DNA from: Carex sylvatica | Taxonomy: Eukaryota; Streptophyta; Magnoliopsida; Poales; Cyperaceae | Assembly: GCA_964058845.1 (NCBI GenBank) | Contig: CAXKVR010000171.1 | Span: forward strand, 1 to 64,000 | Direction of reading: 5' to 3' | Length of the DNA stretch: 64,000 bases | In this document: piece by piece, positions 33,453-45,159 of the stretch | How the letters are laid out: the number at the start of each line of letters is the position of its first letter | How positions within the stretch are numbered: the first letter of the stretch is position 1 | The notes under the pieces: model-generated | Told to the model about the DNA's origin: nothing | Databases searched by the model: none | The model's input: only the letters and a program-made list of their open reading frames with translations | Translations under genes and position numbers: made by a program

Positions 33453-34211
33453 CCTCCTAAACTTGAACACATTGATGGGTCCTTGATGGATTTTCTTTTT
33501 GCAAATAAAACACCTAAAATTTGAATAGTATTGTTTACACTTTATACTATACATAGACAGTCATAAATCTTTGTTATAATACATTCAAAAATTAAAGAGT
33601 TGGAACCTAGGAAACAACTCCAATACTTAAAGGTCACATGCAAATGTAGAATGCAAATATTGTGCCTATAAAACCTCCAACATTAATTCATTGCTTTTTA
33701 GATGAAGCAACAAGACAAACAATGCAATGAGTAAAGGATATGATTTATTTATTTTCTTTCTTATTATTTTTCTATTGCATGATGCCAAGTTGTTTCAATT
33801 GGTATACCCCACAGCCCACAAGTCTTCTCTTGATTTATCAATAATGTAAACGATTTAAATAGAATGGATCTTTTTTTCATTAAAGAGATGATGTATACAT
33901 TAGCCATTTCTCTTCTCCCATCCTCCTCCTTAGAAGTGGATCCCCATCTAATAATACTTATTCACACGCAGTAAAAATAACTTTTCATGTCGCTTAACAA
34001 TAATGGCGAACATGCATTAGATAGATTGTTATTAATCTCATTTTTGAAACCATACTTATATTTTAAAGAAAACATTTTACATTTTAAAAGAAAACTATTT
34101 CAAGTGTTTTCTTCTTTACTCTTTTCAATGAGGAACCTTGCATAATGCACTGAATTTTAACATGAAATTCATTTCTAATATAGAACACAATGTCGCGAAT
34201 GTTGTTGTCAT

Positions 34212-34247
<36 letters not shown>

Positions 34248-37200
34248 CTGCAAACTTATTTGCATTACCAAAAATCCATATTTTGAACAAGGGTTTTCTG
34301 TCTAGATGTTTTCTTTTGATTAATTAAAGTAAGCTTTACTAAAACTTTAGATCTTCCATGTATTAAGATGCATGGTACAATTAATTTCTAATTTTTTTGA
34401 TAAAATATTAATTTAATTGTTGCAAAAGAATGACCAAATTAAATATTAAGGGGCGCCACGATTAGACAAATTAAAACATATCCCATGCATGATATCAAAT
34501 TTTGGCTCTTCTTCTTTTGTTTTCTTCCCTTAACTTTTGAATGGAGAATTGAATTCATCATTATCTTTTTAGGCCTTGGTTTTAGGCTTCATCTTTTTCT
34601 TTTTTTTCCTTCCATGGAGAAGTTATAATTTCCTTGATCCACCATTGGAGATGGCTTGCTCTACATTCTGTGAAATACTTATTCATATATTCTCTTGCAT
34701 TCTGTGAAATACTTATTGGAGGTTTACCTTATTCGGACTTTAATGATATATTAATTGAGACTAGTGAAGAAAAGAAATTTTTTAAATTAACTATCAGTGA
34801 TGTGGCAATTTATTTTCCATTCTTTTGCTCCAAACAACGGATAACTCTTTTTAGAATTTAGTTTCCTGAATTGTACAAAAATAACCAATATTCCTAACTG
34901 ATGAATTGTTCTTTCCATTAGTCGATCTCTAATAATTAACTTAATTATATGAGCTATGTTTTCACATTTACGGAACTAATCGATAGATTTACTTTTCGAG
35001 TATTGTCTCAACCTGAAAGTGAAAGATTGTCCTTTTGAAACTTTGTGATGGATCAATCAACACAAGATCATATTGACATTTAAGAAAATTCAAGGCTAGC
35101 ATGTAGCCAGCTAGATGTTTTCATGTGGTCCCATTATGTGTTGAAATGGTAACCAACTTATTCGAGATGGAAACGCAATGTCGGGTTAAAAAGCATATCT
35201 GTATAATTACATCACTATCAGAAGGTAATAATCGCACTTTCATGCCGTTAATTTGTCATGTTTTCCAATCTCGAACTGAATTTCTTGTTAGTTGTCAGGT
35301 TTGATTGTGCAATCTATAATGAAGCCAAATGGACTTTGATTTATGTAATGATATACATAAGCTAAAACCAATAACCAGCTAATTTGTGGTTTTGAAAAGA
35401 ACCGTATTCACCATAATTGCAAGTCCTTTTCAACATCTATAAGTGAGATATAAATCAAAACATTGTACATTACTGTTTGTTTCATAGAAGTAAAAGAGAA
35501 TTATGGAGTTATGATGGGATAACTTGCCAAAAATGGAAGAAGTCTAGTCTGTGAATGGTCCATACTCTACCTGAGAGGCTGAGAGGTTGAGGCCTGAGGG
35601 GATAACCCTAGATATAGATGCATTCCTTTCATTCAAAGTACCAACCCATTATTATCCAAGATCCTTCACCAATAACCAACCACCCCAATCAACTAACCCT
35701 AGTTCTCTCTCTCTTGCTTGATTGAACAAATTACTCTAACATTTTTCTACAAGTTGGTATATATTTTGCAATATTTTTGTAACTTTGATAAGTTTAATAC
35801 ATGACCATGGTGCTGATTAATATTACAAATAGCATGCATGTTTAAGCTTGCATATATGTTTTTTTAATCCATAACAAGGGGTGCAAGAGATCTTGTCAGT
35901 TCTCATTTGTTGCTACATGGAGAAGGAGGAGGAGTGTGCGGTCTGATCGGCTCTTCATCCATCTATTGTCAGGATTTATTTAGACTTTTGCAGTAATGGG
36001 TTTAATGGAAATGGATCTGTTAAACATACATTCAATTTTGGAAATCGGACTGCTACGAGGCCATCGAATGCTCTACTTCAATTTATATAATAAAAGAAAT
36101 GGAAAAGAGTGTACTCAGAAAGTATCAATATTATATATAGAGAACAAAACGCAGATGTCATTCAATTCATATAATAAAAACTTGGTACCAATGTTGAATT
36201 AAACTAAGAGGAGATTAAGATGTCAAGTAATTACCACAACTCAAGAAAAAATTAGGAATGCTGTCTCTCAAAAATTGTATTAAGTCCATCATGTATTTGT
36301 TCTCTGTGCTTCATATTTATATATAACCAATGTATATTAGGCTCCTCTAATATATACATACAATATGTTACAAATACATTTGGAGGAGCTATATATGATC
36401 CTTGTCTAGCTAGTCTCTGAGTACTGTAGCTTCCTCTGGAGTCTATGTATTATCCAAAGTATAGAGTTCACCAATCACCAAGCTTGGTACTAGATGTCCC
36501 CCATGATTACAAGGTTTTATTGCATTTTTGCATACTAGGATGTCCCCAACTCGCACCAAATGTGATGGTGGCTTATAGTTTTCCTGTTTTCATATATTTT
36601 TTTATAAAACATCTTTAATTTGCGTACGTCTTCACTTTCATTCATTGAATTATAGATTTAATTAATGGAACGAGCACGGTGTTGTGGTACATTAATACAG
36701 TATAGTGTGTGGTAGCTTTTTTTCTGTTAATATTTTTTTTAATCTTTTGTTAGCTTTGTATCTTAGTGATTGCTAACTGAGGGTAAATTACTGGAGGTGT
36801 CCAATGCCGATGTCGCTCCCCGTTGTGGTACCTGACTTTCCAAGTTATTAACATTGCAGAATTTATGAGTTTAATGACCAACTTATACTGTTGAATATTT
36901 AATATCTCACATTTATACTTCTATGCATAAAATTATTATTTCATTTTTATTGTTGTTTACTTGTTTTATCAAAGATCAAAACATTCGAAACGTCAACCAC
37001 CGATATGAGCATTTGAGTTCTAGCTCTCGGAATTTCTACAAAATTTGAATCTGATATAGGATGAATGTTAATGATTTGAATTTGGTTAATTGGTGGTATT
37101 TGATGCCATATATAAAAAATATATAACCAAATCATCCATTTTAAGGTATGTTCAAGTAATGGTGCAACATGTACAGAGGAAAGGCACAGTATATTTATTT

Positions 37201-37753
37201 TTATCTTTTTCTTTTTTTATATCATGCACTTTCTTTAAAGTTCTTGATTTAATAATTGTGTCAAGAACCAAGTATGAGAGAGAAGAGAGAGAGAGAGAGG
37301 TGAAAAAGAGATGCGCAGGCTCCTATCGCTGTGTGTAATTGAGTTCTCCACTTTCTTTTACGACCTTTGCTGGTAAAGGAAAGGCATGATTTGGATTGAC
37401 CAAGTTAAGTCTCACCATATTAAATCTTACCACATGAGAGAAAATAGAAAAGAGATTGAAGCAAAGAGAAACAAAAGCACACTGCGCTTTGATTGTGATG
37501 GGGGAAGGGGAAAGGAATGCATCAATGGCACTGAATCAAATGCTCTCTCATCTCTCCTTTTTAGTGCCCAATGATATAACTTGGAATTTTCATGTGGGTT
37601 GCTATCAGTCTTTCCTTGTGGGAAAGGTGAATCAACTATGCATAAGTTGCTTATATGACCCTGCTAACTTTCTTTTTTTCCTTTTGGTGCATGCTTATAT
37701 TATGTGTAGTGTGGTGCAAGTATGTATGAAGCCTTTTCATAATGGTCTCTGAT
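33453..37753. other. Intergenic, no gene seen
   Basis: The longest gene-free stretch between repeats. A (CA)n microsatellite is at 34213-34243 and a GA-rich tract at about 37275-37300. Open frames at 37386-37574 and 37456-37752 overlap in different frames, with no codon or domain signal. TCTGTGAAATACTTATT is repeated about 30 bp apart at 34665-34715. Confidence 0.5.
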
Positions 37754-37761
37754 GATGCAAC

Positions 37762-38663
37762 TACGGGTGTTCAAACGGCCACTTCGGTTGAAACCGAACT
37801 AAATAACCAAATAAAAAAAAATTCGGTTTTAAAAAATAGAATTGAACCGAATCGATTAAATTTATAAACCGATTAAGAACCGAACTGAACAAACCGAAAT
37901 AAATTTTGATTTGTTCGGTTCAAATCAAAGTAAACATATTGGTGTTATTATTAATGAAAACTACACATGTTCATACCAAAGTTGTTTAATTCCATACAAA
38001 ATACGTAGATGTTCTAAATTATATAAACTAAAATGAAAGAAAGAAAGCAATTATTGAACCAAACAAAATATAAATCACATTTGGACCAATATAATTAGGT
38101 CGGTTCGGTTTAGTCAATTTTGAAAAGTTTAAACCGAACCGATCCATTTAAACCAAATAATTCAAAAATTCAACCAAACCGATCCATTAAAACCGAAAAA
38201 CCAAACCATTTAAACCAAATTTTTTTAGAAAAATTGTGTCCATGCCACTACAAAACCTCTAATTTTGAAAAATGCCACTACATACTTTGAATTCACGCCA
38301 ATGCCATCACAAAGTTGGTTTATTTCTAATTTTGCCATTATTATACAATTTTTATACTATTTTGATTAAAAATAATCTGAGAAATTCTGTTTTGAAATAC
38401 GTATTTCTGTATTTCCGATTATACCCCTCAATTAAAATGAATGCACAGTTATGCTATTATCATTTTTTAATCAAAATAGTATAAAAATTGTATAATAATG
38501 GTAAAATTAGAAGTAAACCAACTTTGTGATGGCATTGGCGTGAATTCAAAGTATGTAGTGGCATTTTTCAAAATTAGAGATTTTGTAGTGGCATGGACAC
38601 AAATTTTCCAATTTTTTTAGTTTGATTGAAAACTGAACAAACTGAACCGTTTGAACACCCCTA
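37762..38663. mobile_element. hAT-type element, GGTTCGG family, carrying a nested MITE
   Basis: Ends TACGGGTGTTCAAACGGCCA and CCGTTTGAACACCCCTA. The perfect 8-bp duplication GATGCAAC is at 37754-37761 and 38664-38671. AACCGAAC/CGGTTCGG arrays lie at both ends. Length 902 bp, of which 38229-38610 is a later insertion. Confidence 0.92.
38229..38610. mobile_element. Nested palindromic MITE with 10-bp target-site duplication
   Basis: The arms are long and nearly perfect inverted repeats: TTGTGTCCATGCCACTACAA at left, and TTGTAGTGGCATGGACACAA at right. ATTTTTTTAG flanks both sides (38219-38228, 38611-38620). A 9-11 bp duplication suggests a Mutator-like origin. It interrupts the hAT element of 37762-38663. 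Confidence 0.85.
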
Positions 38664-38671
38664 GATGCAAC

Positions 38672-40479
38672 ATAGGATAAGTACATATAACATAAGAATG
38701 TGATTTTTTTTATATAAACAAAAAAAAAAGATAATGAATACCATTGTTTTTGCTAACTTTTCACATCAAAGCCAGTCAATGGTAAGATGTACATAACTAT
38801 GATGCTTGTAATATTTTTAAGAATATAATTACTTAACTATGATGCTTATAAAATTTCAACTAACTAAAGATTTGTGAATGCACACAGTCACACACACAGG
38901 CGCGTGCCACATGCTATGCGTACATGTACACTAAGTGAAATCCACCAAAATTAATAACAAAAGCAAGATGACTATATATGTTATAATTTCAGAACTTTGC
39001 CAAGATGAATCTAGTGCATGTTTGGTAATTTCTGGTGGTCATAACAATGCATGTGCATGCGAATGGTACAGTACTCAAAGATGAAGCATTTGGGTTTATT
39101 GCAAAGGCTGCAACAAGGTACTCCTATGGTTGGTGAAAATTAAATATGCATGAACTATGAAGTAAAATTAAACTCCAATTAATCAATAGGTATATATACT
39201 GAGCTTTTCAATGAACTTTGCTAATATGCATGCACATGCATATATAAGGAGCAAATTCATTCTACTAGCTAGAAACCCAAAAATTGCAAATTATTATCTT
39301 ACATCCCACAAAGGAGAATTTCCTATTGTTTCATTTTATTAACAACCCAAAAAAACAACCTAGATATATAATATGTTGCTGTGCCTGGAACTAATTAATG
39401 GCATGATGTCATGTAACCGGGACAGAAGCTCTTTTCCTGATCAGTGAGAAGTTAAACAGTTGTAGCAAATAATTTGTAGCCAACCGTACAACAAGTACAA
39501 CAACTATACTGTGTGAAATAAATATTAGTGGACATAGATCAACTGCCATTTCTCTGCCACAAAGAGCTCCCGTCAAAAATTTAATTAAATTTGGGTTGTA
39601 AGGCCTCAAATTATAGTACCTCCCTGCTACCAGTATTTAATGTTTACTATTTGCTTACTATTTTAGCGCCGTAGGTTCCCCACTTTGATTAGTCATTGTT
39701 AATGAATGGACCACTGGTAACTGATGATCAGTGATCAGTGCTTGTTCCTTTTTATCAGGGTTTTGTTTCTTGTTTGGAAAACATTGATTCTGAACTATGC
39801 ATGGCAAACTAATAGAGGACTTTATTAAAGTAGATAACGATGTTGTATTCTAAATAGATACAATTCTGAAGTGTTTTAGTATCTAACTCAAAACTAGATA
39901 CAATTATGGTATGGGCCTGGTTGATAACAAGGCCTTTTTTAAGGTAAAAAATAATTTAATTTCTTGTTTCTTGGATAAGTATTTTATTCAATGGAATGGC
40001 CTTATACCATGCTTTAATAGAAATTCTGATTTAATCTCCGTATAAGCCCAGTCTGATATTACTTCGGCTTGGCCAGGCCCATATCGATCTCTTTCAAAAA
40101 TTTATGAAAAAAAAGATTGAGAAAGTGTCACCTGAAAAGAATATATATATATATATATATATGGCGAAAAAAACAAAATTTAGAGAAAAGGAATTCTCTC
40201 CTGACCCTATCTCCTCTAGAATGATCGAGTATTTCCTCACGTACTATATCTGCCTGAGTGAATCTCAGCCAAACGATTTTAATTCGGATTGATGTATGAG
40301 GTCTTTAAGAGTCGTGTCAGATTAATTGAAAGGTTCGGATCTCATTCTATCAGGTCAGGTACTTGGCTGGATCTAAATTTGCTCCTCTCCGCTAGTCCAC
40401 CTCTAACTCTCTCCTCTCTAAAGGATGTCGGCGTGAGGTACATCGCTGTAATATTTTTTAAGGTATTTGACTGTGTAGA
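38672..40479. other. Intergenic, no gene seen
   Basis: AT-rich. A (AT)n run lies at 40140-40162. Near 39719-39739 ACTGATGATCAGTGATCAGT is a small local repeat. Nothing coding recognised. Confidence 0.45.
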
Positions 40480-40487
40480 ATCACAAC

Positions 40488-40795
40488 CATAGTGACAAAT
40501 GAATAGTTCGGATTCAGTTTGGTGAGATCAATAATTCGTAATTCGGATATAATTTGAGAATGATTCGGTACAACAAAAAAGTCAAAAAAAAAAAAAAACC
40601 CCAAAAAAACATTTTAAAAAAATAAGAAAAATATTTCGCATTTTTCTCGCAAATAATCCCTGATACGCGTTTTATTTGCGAATAAAACGTATTATACTTT
40701 TTTTTAGCGTTTTATTCGGAGTTCGGTTCAAAAACATCAAAAAACCGAATAAAACGTGAATTATTCGAGAATTTATCACGTATATTGTTACTATG
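40488..40795. mobile_element. hAT-type element, CATAGTGAC / GAATTATTCG family
   Basis: A 308-bp element from CATAGTGACAAATGAATAGT to TATATTGTTACTATG. The perfect 8-bp duplication ATCACAAC is at 40480-40487 and 40796-40803. Internal GAATTATTCG, AATTCGG and TTTTATTCG motifs lie near both ends. This intact copy defines the tips used to read the nested stack at 17.8-19.9 kb. Confidence 0.88.
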
Positions 40796-41024
40796 ATCAC
40801 AACTGGTCAAACTTAATTCGGTACCTATTTATAATATAATAAGTCTGCTTTGATATTCGCGTCAAATAATTAAAACAGACTAAGAGAAAGTTTGACAATT
40901 TGCTCCAGGTGGGCCTCTAACCCATGACCGCATAGTCTACACAAACGAGGCCCATTACCACATTTTTCCAACAAAGAAACACACTTCATTTATAAAATTT
41001 TAAAAAAAAATGGGAAGGTGGACC

Positions 41025-41548
41025 TAGAGGTGTAAACGAGCTGGCTCAGGCCGAGTTGGGCCTTAGCTCGGCTCGTTTATTTTGGTCCGAGCCTAGACCG
41101 AGAGAGCTGGACTTAGGTCACCCGAGCCAAAAACTCCTAGCTCGCTCGTGACAAGCCAACCCGAGCTATCTCGCAAGCTGACGAGCTTGTTCACTAGGCT
41201 TTATTGGGCTGCTATTATACAAATTTAAAAATTTAAAAATAAGAAAGTTCATTCAAAAAATTTAAGAAATCATCCAGCAGGTATATCTTCAAGCAACTAA
41301 AGCCCATATCCTTTCTTCCCAAACCAAAAATACATCAATTTTGCATAATTGCATCTTTGAAAATGGGACTGGACTTAAAATTATACAAGGCTAAACCCTA
41401 AATCCACTGTAGCTTAACGAGCTGAGTTGGCCCGGTCCGAGCTAAATCCTGACTCAGCTCGTTTATTTTGGCCCGAGCCTGAGCCGAGCTAGCTCGTTAA
41501 CAGCTCAGTCCACTACCGAGCGAGCTGCGAGCTTTTTTGACAGCCCTA
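41025..41548. mobile_element. hAT-type element, GAGCTCG family
   Basis: A 524-bp element from TAGAGGTGTAAACGAGCTGG to GCTTTTTTGACAGCCCTA. Flanks GGTGGACC (41017) and GGTGGAAC (41549) match at 7 of 8. Dense GAGCT, CTCGTT and CCGAGC motifs at both ends, AT-rich middle. Same family as 17852-18619. Confidence 0.88.
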
Positions 41549-41716
41549 GGTGGAACCCCAATTTGTGTACTTTTATAGGACCACAATGAAAAAATAATAA
41601 TTGTTCATACCTTTCATTTTTCTAGGCCGAATTGCTTTTGGCTTGAACTATGAAATTTTTATTGAGAACATTTTTTAGGTACAAAATATTTACAATAGCT
41701 TCATACAAGGTTAGTT

Positions 41717-42370
41717 TAGGGCTGTGCTCTCGGACCGGGTCCGGGCGGACCTGGTTTACCCGGGGTCGGGCCACGGGTTTGGTCGGGTACGGGTAGGTCG
41801 GGTAAACGGGTATCTCGGGGCGGGTATACTCGGGTATAATTTTCAAAAACCGTACCCGACCCGAGTTTTACCCGTGCCCGTGGTACCCGGCACGGGTAGG
41901 GCGGTCCGGGTATGGTACCCGGTCCGGTCCGGTTTTTTTTTTTTTTTTTTTTTCTGTTTTTTTCTGGTTTTTTCTGTTTTTTTTTTTTTTTTTTTTTTTA
42001 GGCGGCAAATTCGAAATTTCAAAAAAATTTGAATTTTTTCGAATTTTTTTGAATTTTTTTTGAATTTTTTTGAATTTTTTTTGAATTTTTTAACGGGTAC
42101 AGGTCGGGTACGGGTCGGGTACGGGGTCGGGTACGGGTCAGGTCGGGGTCGGGTCCGGGTCCGGGTCGGGTTGGTCGGGTCGGGTCGGACTTAAATCGAA
42201 CCGGGTTTGGTCGGATTTTGAATCAAAAAATCATACCCTACCCGTTTTTTACCCGTACCCGTGTACCCGTTTACCCGACCCATATCCGGGCTTGGGCACG
42301 GATAACCCAGGTAACGGGCACGGGCGGGTACGGGTCGGATCCGACCCGGGCGGGTAAAAGCAAACCTCTA
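41717..42370. mobile_element. hAT-type element, GGGTACGGGTCGGG family
   Basis: A 654-bp element from TAGGGCTGTGCTCTCGGACC to AAAAGCAAACCTCTA. The perfect 8-bp duplication GGTTAGTT is at 41709-41716 and 42371-42378. Both ends are very GC-rich arrays of CGGGTACGGGTC and ACCCGACCC. The middle (41935-42090) is a poly-T and (TTTTTTGAA)n stretch, so base composition swings sharply within 650 bp. Confidence 0.92.
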
Positions 42371-42378
42371 GGTTAGTT

Positions 42379-43784
42379 ACATTGCACCCACCTTTGACCA
42401 TGTCAAGATTTGAATTTGGCAACCAATCCAAATATTTGGTCAATCTTATCTCTTTTCCTTGAAATTTGTGATATTATTTGCATTAAAATATTGGGCCCCA
42501 TTGATCAGTTGGCGGTTCTATTTCATGGGAAAGTCAAGTACAGAGCCTTTTCAATCTGATTAACATTAATTATTTAATTGACACTCCACGTGTCAATTAA
42601 AAATTAATTCATTTTGCCAAATAATCATTAGCTACAAAAAGCAACAAATCAAATCAAAAGTTCTGTCTGCAAACCACCAAAACATTTATATTCTTTATTT
42701 TATTTCTTTGAGGTACGACGATAACCAGAAAATTGAATATGAAGCAGGTGCAATGTTAGAGGAGAAGTCAAAAATATTTAATATAGCTTTTTTTACTATA
42801 AAAGAGATGGCGTTATCGGTATTATAGCGACGTTATATGGATATAGTATTATTTTTTTAGCCGTTTTATTATGACGCGATAAACGCTATTTAAATCTTTG
42901 ATTTTTATAAATTGTGCTTTGTTAGTACTTTTAAAAATTGCTCTTTATGATATGTATGTGTATAATTTTATCCTACTTATTTTCACAATTTTATAATATG
43001 ACAATATGTATTTGTTCATAATAATATGTAACCAATGTGGACCACGTCACCCTCCCATAAAAAAAGAGAAGGAAAAGTACAAAGGAAATTATTGCGCAAT
43101 TTATTAATTATTTTATGATTTTTTTATTATTTTGGAAGTATATTATTTATATTATTAGCTACATAAGAATCTCCGTAAAATAATGTATAATATTAAAATC
43201 ATTTCAAAAAATTACATAAGCACAGCAAACACAAATTTAACAAAGACAGGAGAAGTAAGAATACATGACTCCTTCAATCAAGATAAATAAGAAGAGAAAA
43301 ATAAATCGAATGAGAAAAAACATCATATGACAAATAAACTATAAAATTCAAATCACTTTAATGAAGTATAAATATCTGCAAACCAATATTTTGAGCTGAA
43401 GATTAATTAGATGGGCATTTTTTGCTACATAAAAAAGGCAGCATTTTTTCCTACCCAAGAGAGGGCCGAATTAGTGTCAGACAGACATGGTACTGTTAAG
43501 CAACTAATCGATCATAATAAAAAATGATCGATCGATTAATTAAAAATTTTATGACGATTTAGTCACTACTAATAACTAATTTAGCGATTAATCGGCCTAA
43601 ACAGACGTTTTTAACAACACGGTGCCAAATTCATAGCATCTAAGGTACCTCATCCATTTGATACATTATAGACTAATGAATCGGATTAACATAATTTTAT
43701 TAGATAGTCCAGATTCAAATTCATACAATAAAATAATGTAGAGACTCCGGACTCGAGGGGCCATGACCCCACTTCCCCTGAATT
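42379..43784. other. Intergenic with fragments of decayed elements
   Basis: No gene seen. At 42800-42890 are ATAGCGACG-type phrases like those at 20.6 kb. At 43490-43620 CGATCGATTAATTAA and GCGATTAATCGGCC lie before AAACAGACGTTTTTAACAAC, like the right end of the element at 44329-44522. Confidence 0.45.
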
Positions 43785-43965
43785 CGTATCCTCTAAGATA
43801 TCTCAAACTTTGCGTGACTTTATGGAAAATTCTAACCGTTTAAATATGTTCTGCACAAATCTCAAAGCACACATAATACTGACCCCCTACAGCACTCCCG
43901 AATAGGCACCGGACACATCGATCATGCAAAAGTTGAGATATCTCAGGGGATACACACTCACTTCC
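43785..43965. mobile_element. Small palindromic MITE-like element with GAGATATCTCA arms (copy 2)
   Basis: Contains AAGATATCTCAAACTTTGCG and, inverted, GAGATATCTCAACTTTTGCA. The interior ACTCCCGAATAGGCACCGGA is the inverse of the interior of the element at 3787-3965, so the two copies are in opposite orientation. Borders are approximate. Confidence 0.6.
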
Positions 43966-44328
43966 CCTCCGGAATTCATATCACCAAAGATCCAGACCAT
44001 CAGATCTAGATTGGCACGAATATTAAAGAGATCTGTGCATTTCATCTCGAACTGAATTATGTCGGATTCTAATCAGACAGTTCGGATCTAAACTAAAAAA
44101 AATTGAGTTACTGCAGAGTATCCTCTCAAATATTTGTAAAAGATTTCATTCACTTCACGGTTTGAGATTTACTCTCAGTTGCTTTGAGATTCGAGCTAGC
44201 ACAAAGCAATATTATTTGGACTTTCAGATTCGTCCATAGTTAAAAAAAAACAGTCTGAATCCACTAATTCTAATATTCCCTTTTACGATACCGGAGAGGA
44301 TGTGAATTCCCCTGCTATGTATCAGAAT

Positions 44329-44522
44329 TAGTGTTGTAAATAACGATATGCATTTGTCGAATGAATATGATACCACAAAACAAATAATCAAAACCAATTA
44401 GGAATAATTGGTCATAATAAAAAATCATTCACCAATTAGTTGCAAAAATCTGTAACAGTTTAATTACCTCCAACAACTAATTAACTGATTAATCACCTAA
44501 ACGAACGTTTTTTACCACATTG
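44329..44522. mobile_element. Short hAT-like element, GATTAATCGG family
   Basis: Ends TAGTGTTGTAAATAACGATA and CGAACGTTTTTTACCACATTG. Interior has CAATTAGGAATAATTGG and CTGATTAATCAC. Flanks ATCAGAAT and ACCAGAAC match at 6 of 8, so this is an older insertion. Related sequences are at 43490-43620 and 60460-60705. Confidence 0.6.
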
Positions 44523-44530
44523 ACCAGAAC

Positions 44531-45159
44531 CACAACATTTTCTTTGAGACTACCACCAGAGAGAATTGAGAAATGATTTGTTTTCCAAAAGCCCCAAATT
44601 TCACACTAAAATAGGCCCATTTAAACTTTCATGTTAGAATAGGCCCACCGCAATAAAATATCTAAGGATTTGATCCGAAATTTGTAATGATCACTTGACA
44701 AAATTTTGGTAATGGATTCTCCAAAAAATTAAAAATAAATTCACAAGTATGTTATTAGATGTGTAAATAACTAAGCAATTAAATTTCATGTAATTTAAGT
44801 ATATTTGATGATTTATCAAAAACCGTTATTTCAGACCGTTGAAATTTTAAATCAATTCATATACAATAAAACATATATGCATCAAATCTCATCATTTTTA
44901 TTGACATAAATAATAAAAAAAAAATATACATCACAATTGTAATGTGAACTTCAAATTTATACTTTATTATCAATTGATTCGCTCTAACTAGTTACCTTTG
45001 CACTATATGTTCTTCGAGAACTATATATTTTGTTTCACCAGATATTATATATATATATGGTATATACAACCCAGTACCCACCAAGTATATACCCCACAGA
45101 TCATTATAAAATCACCGAAAAAAGAAAAAAATAATAAAAAAATAATAAACCTAATTGCT
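44531..45159. other. Intergenic; 3' flank of the GUX gene
   Basis: No gene seen. TTTATT at 44963-44968 reads AATAAA on the minus strand about 195 nt beyond the GUX stop, a possible poly(A) signal. Confidence 0.4.

Noticed and set aside
37386..37752. Two overlapping plus-strand frames of 62 and 98 codons
   Set aside because: They occupy different frames over the same bases with no domain, leader or splice logic. CTCTCTCATCTCTCCTTTTT at 37540 reminded me of microRNA156-star sequences, but no pairing miR156 arm is nearby.
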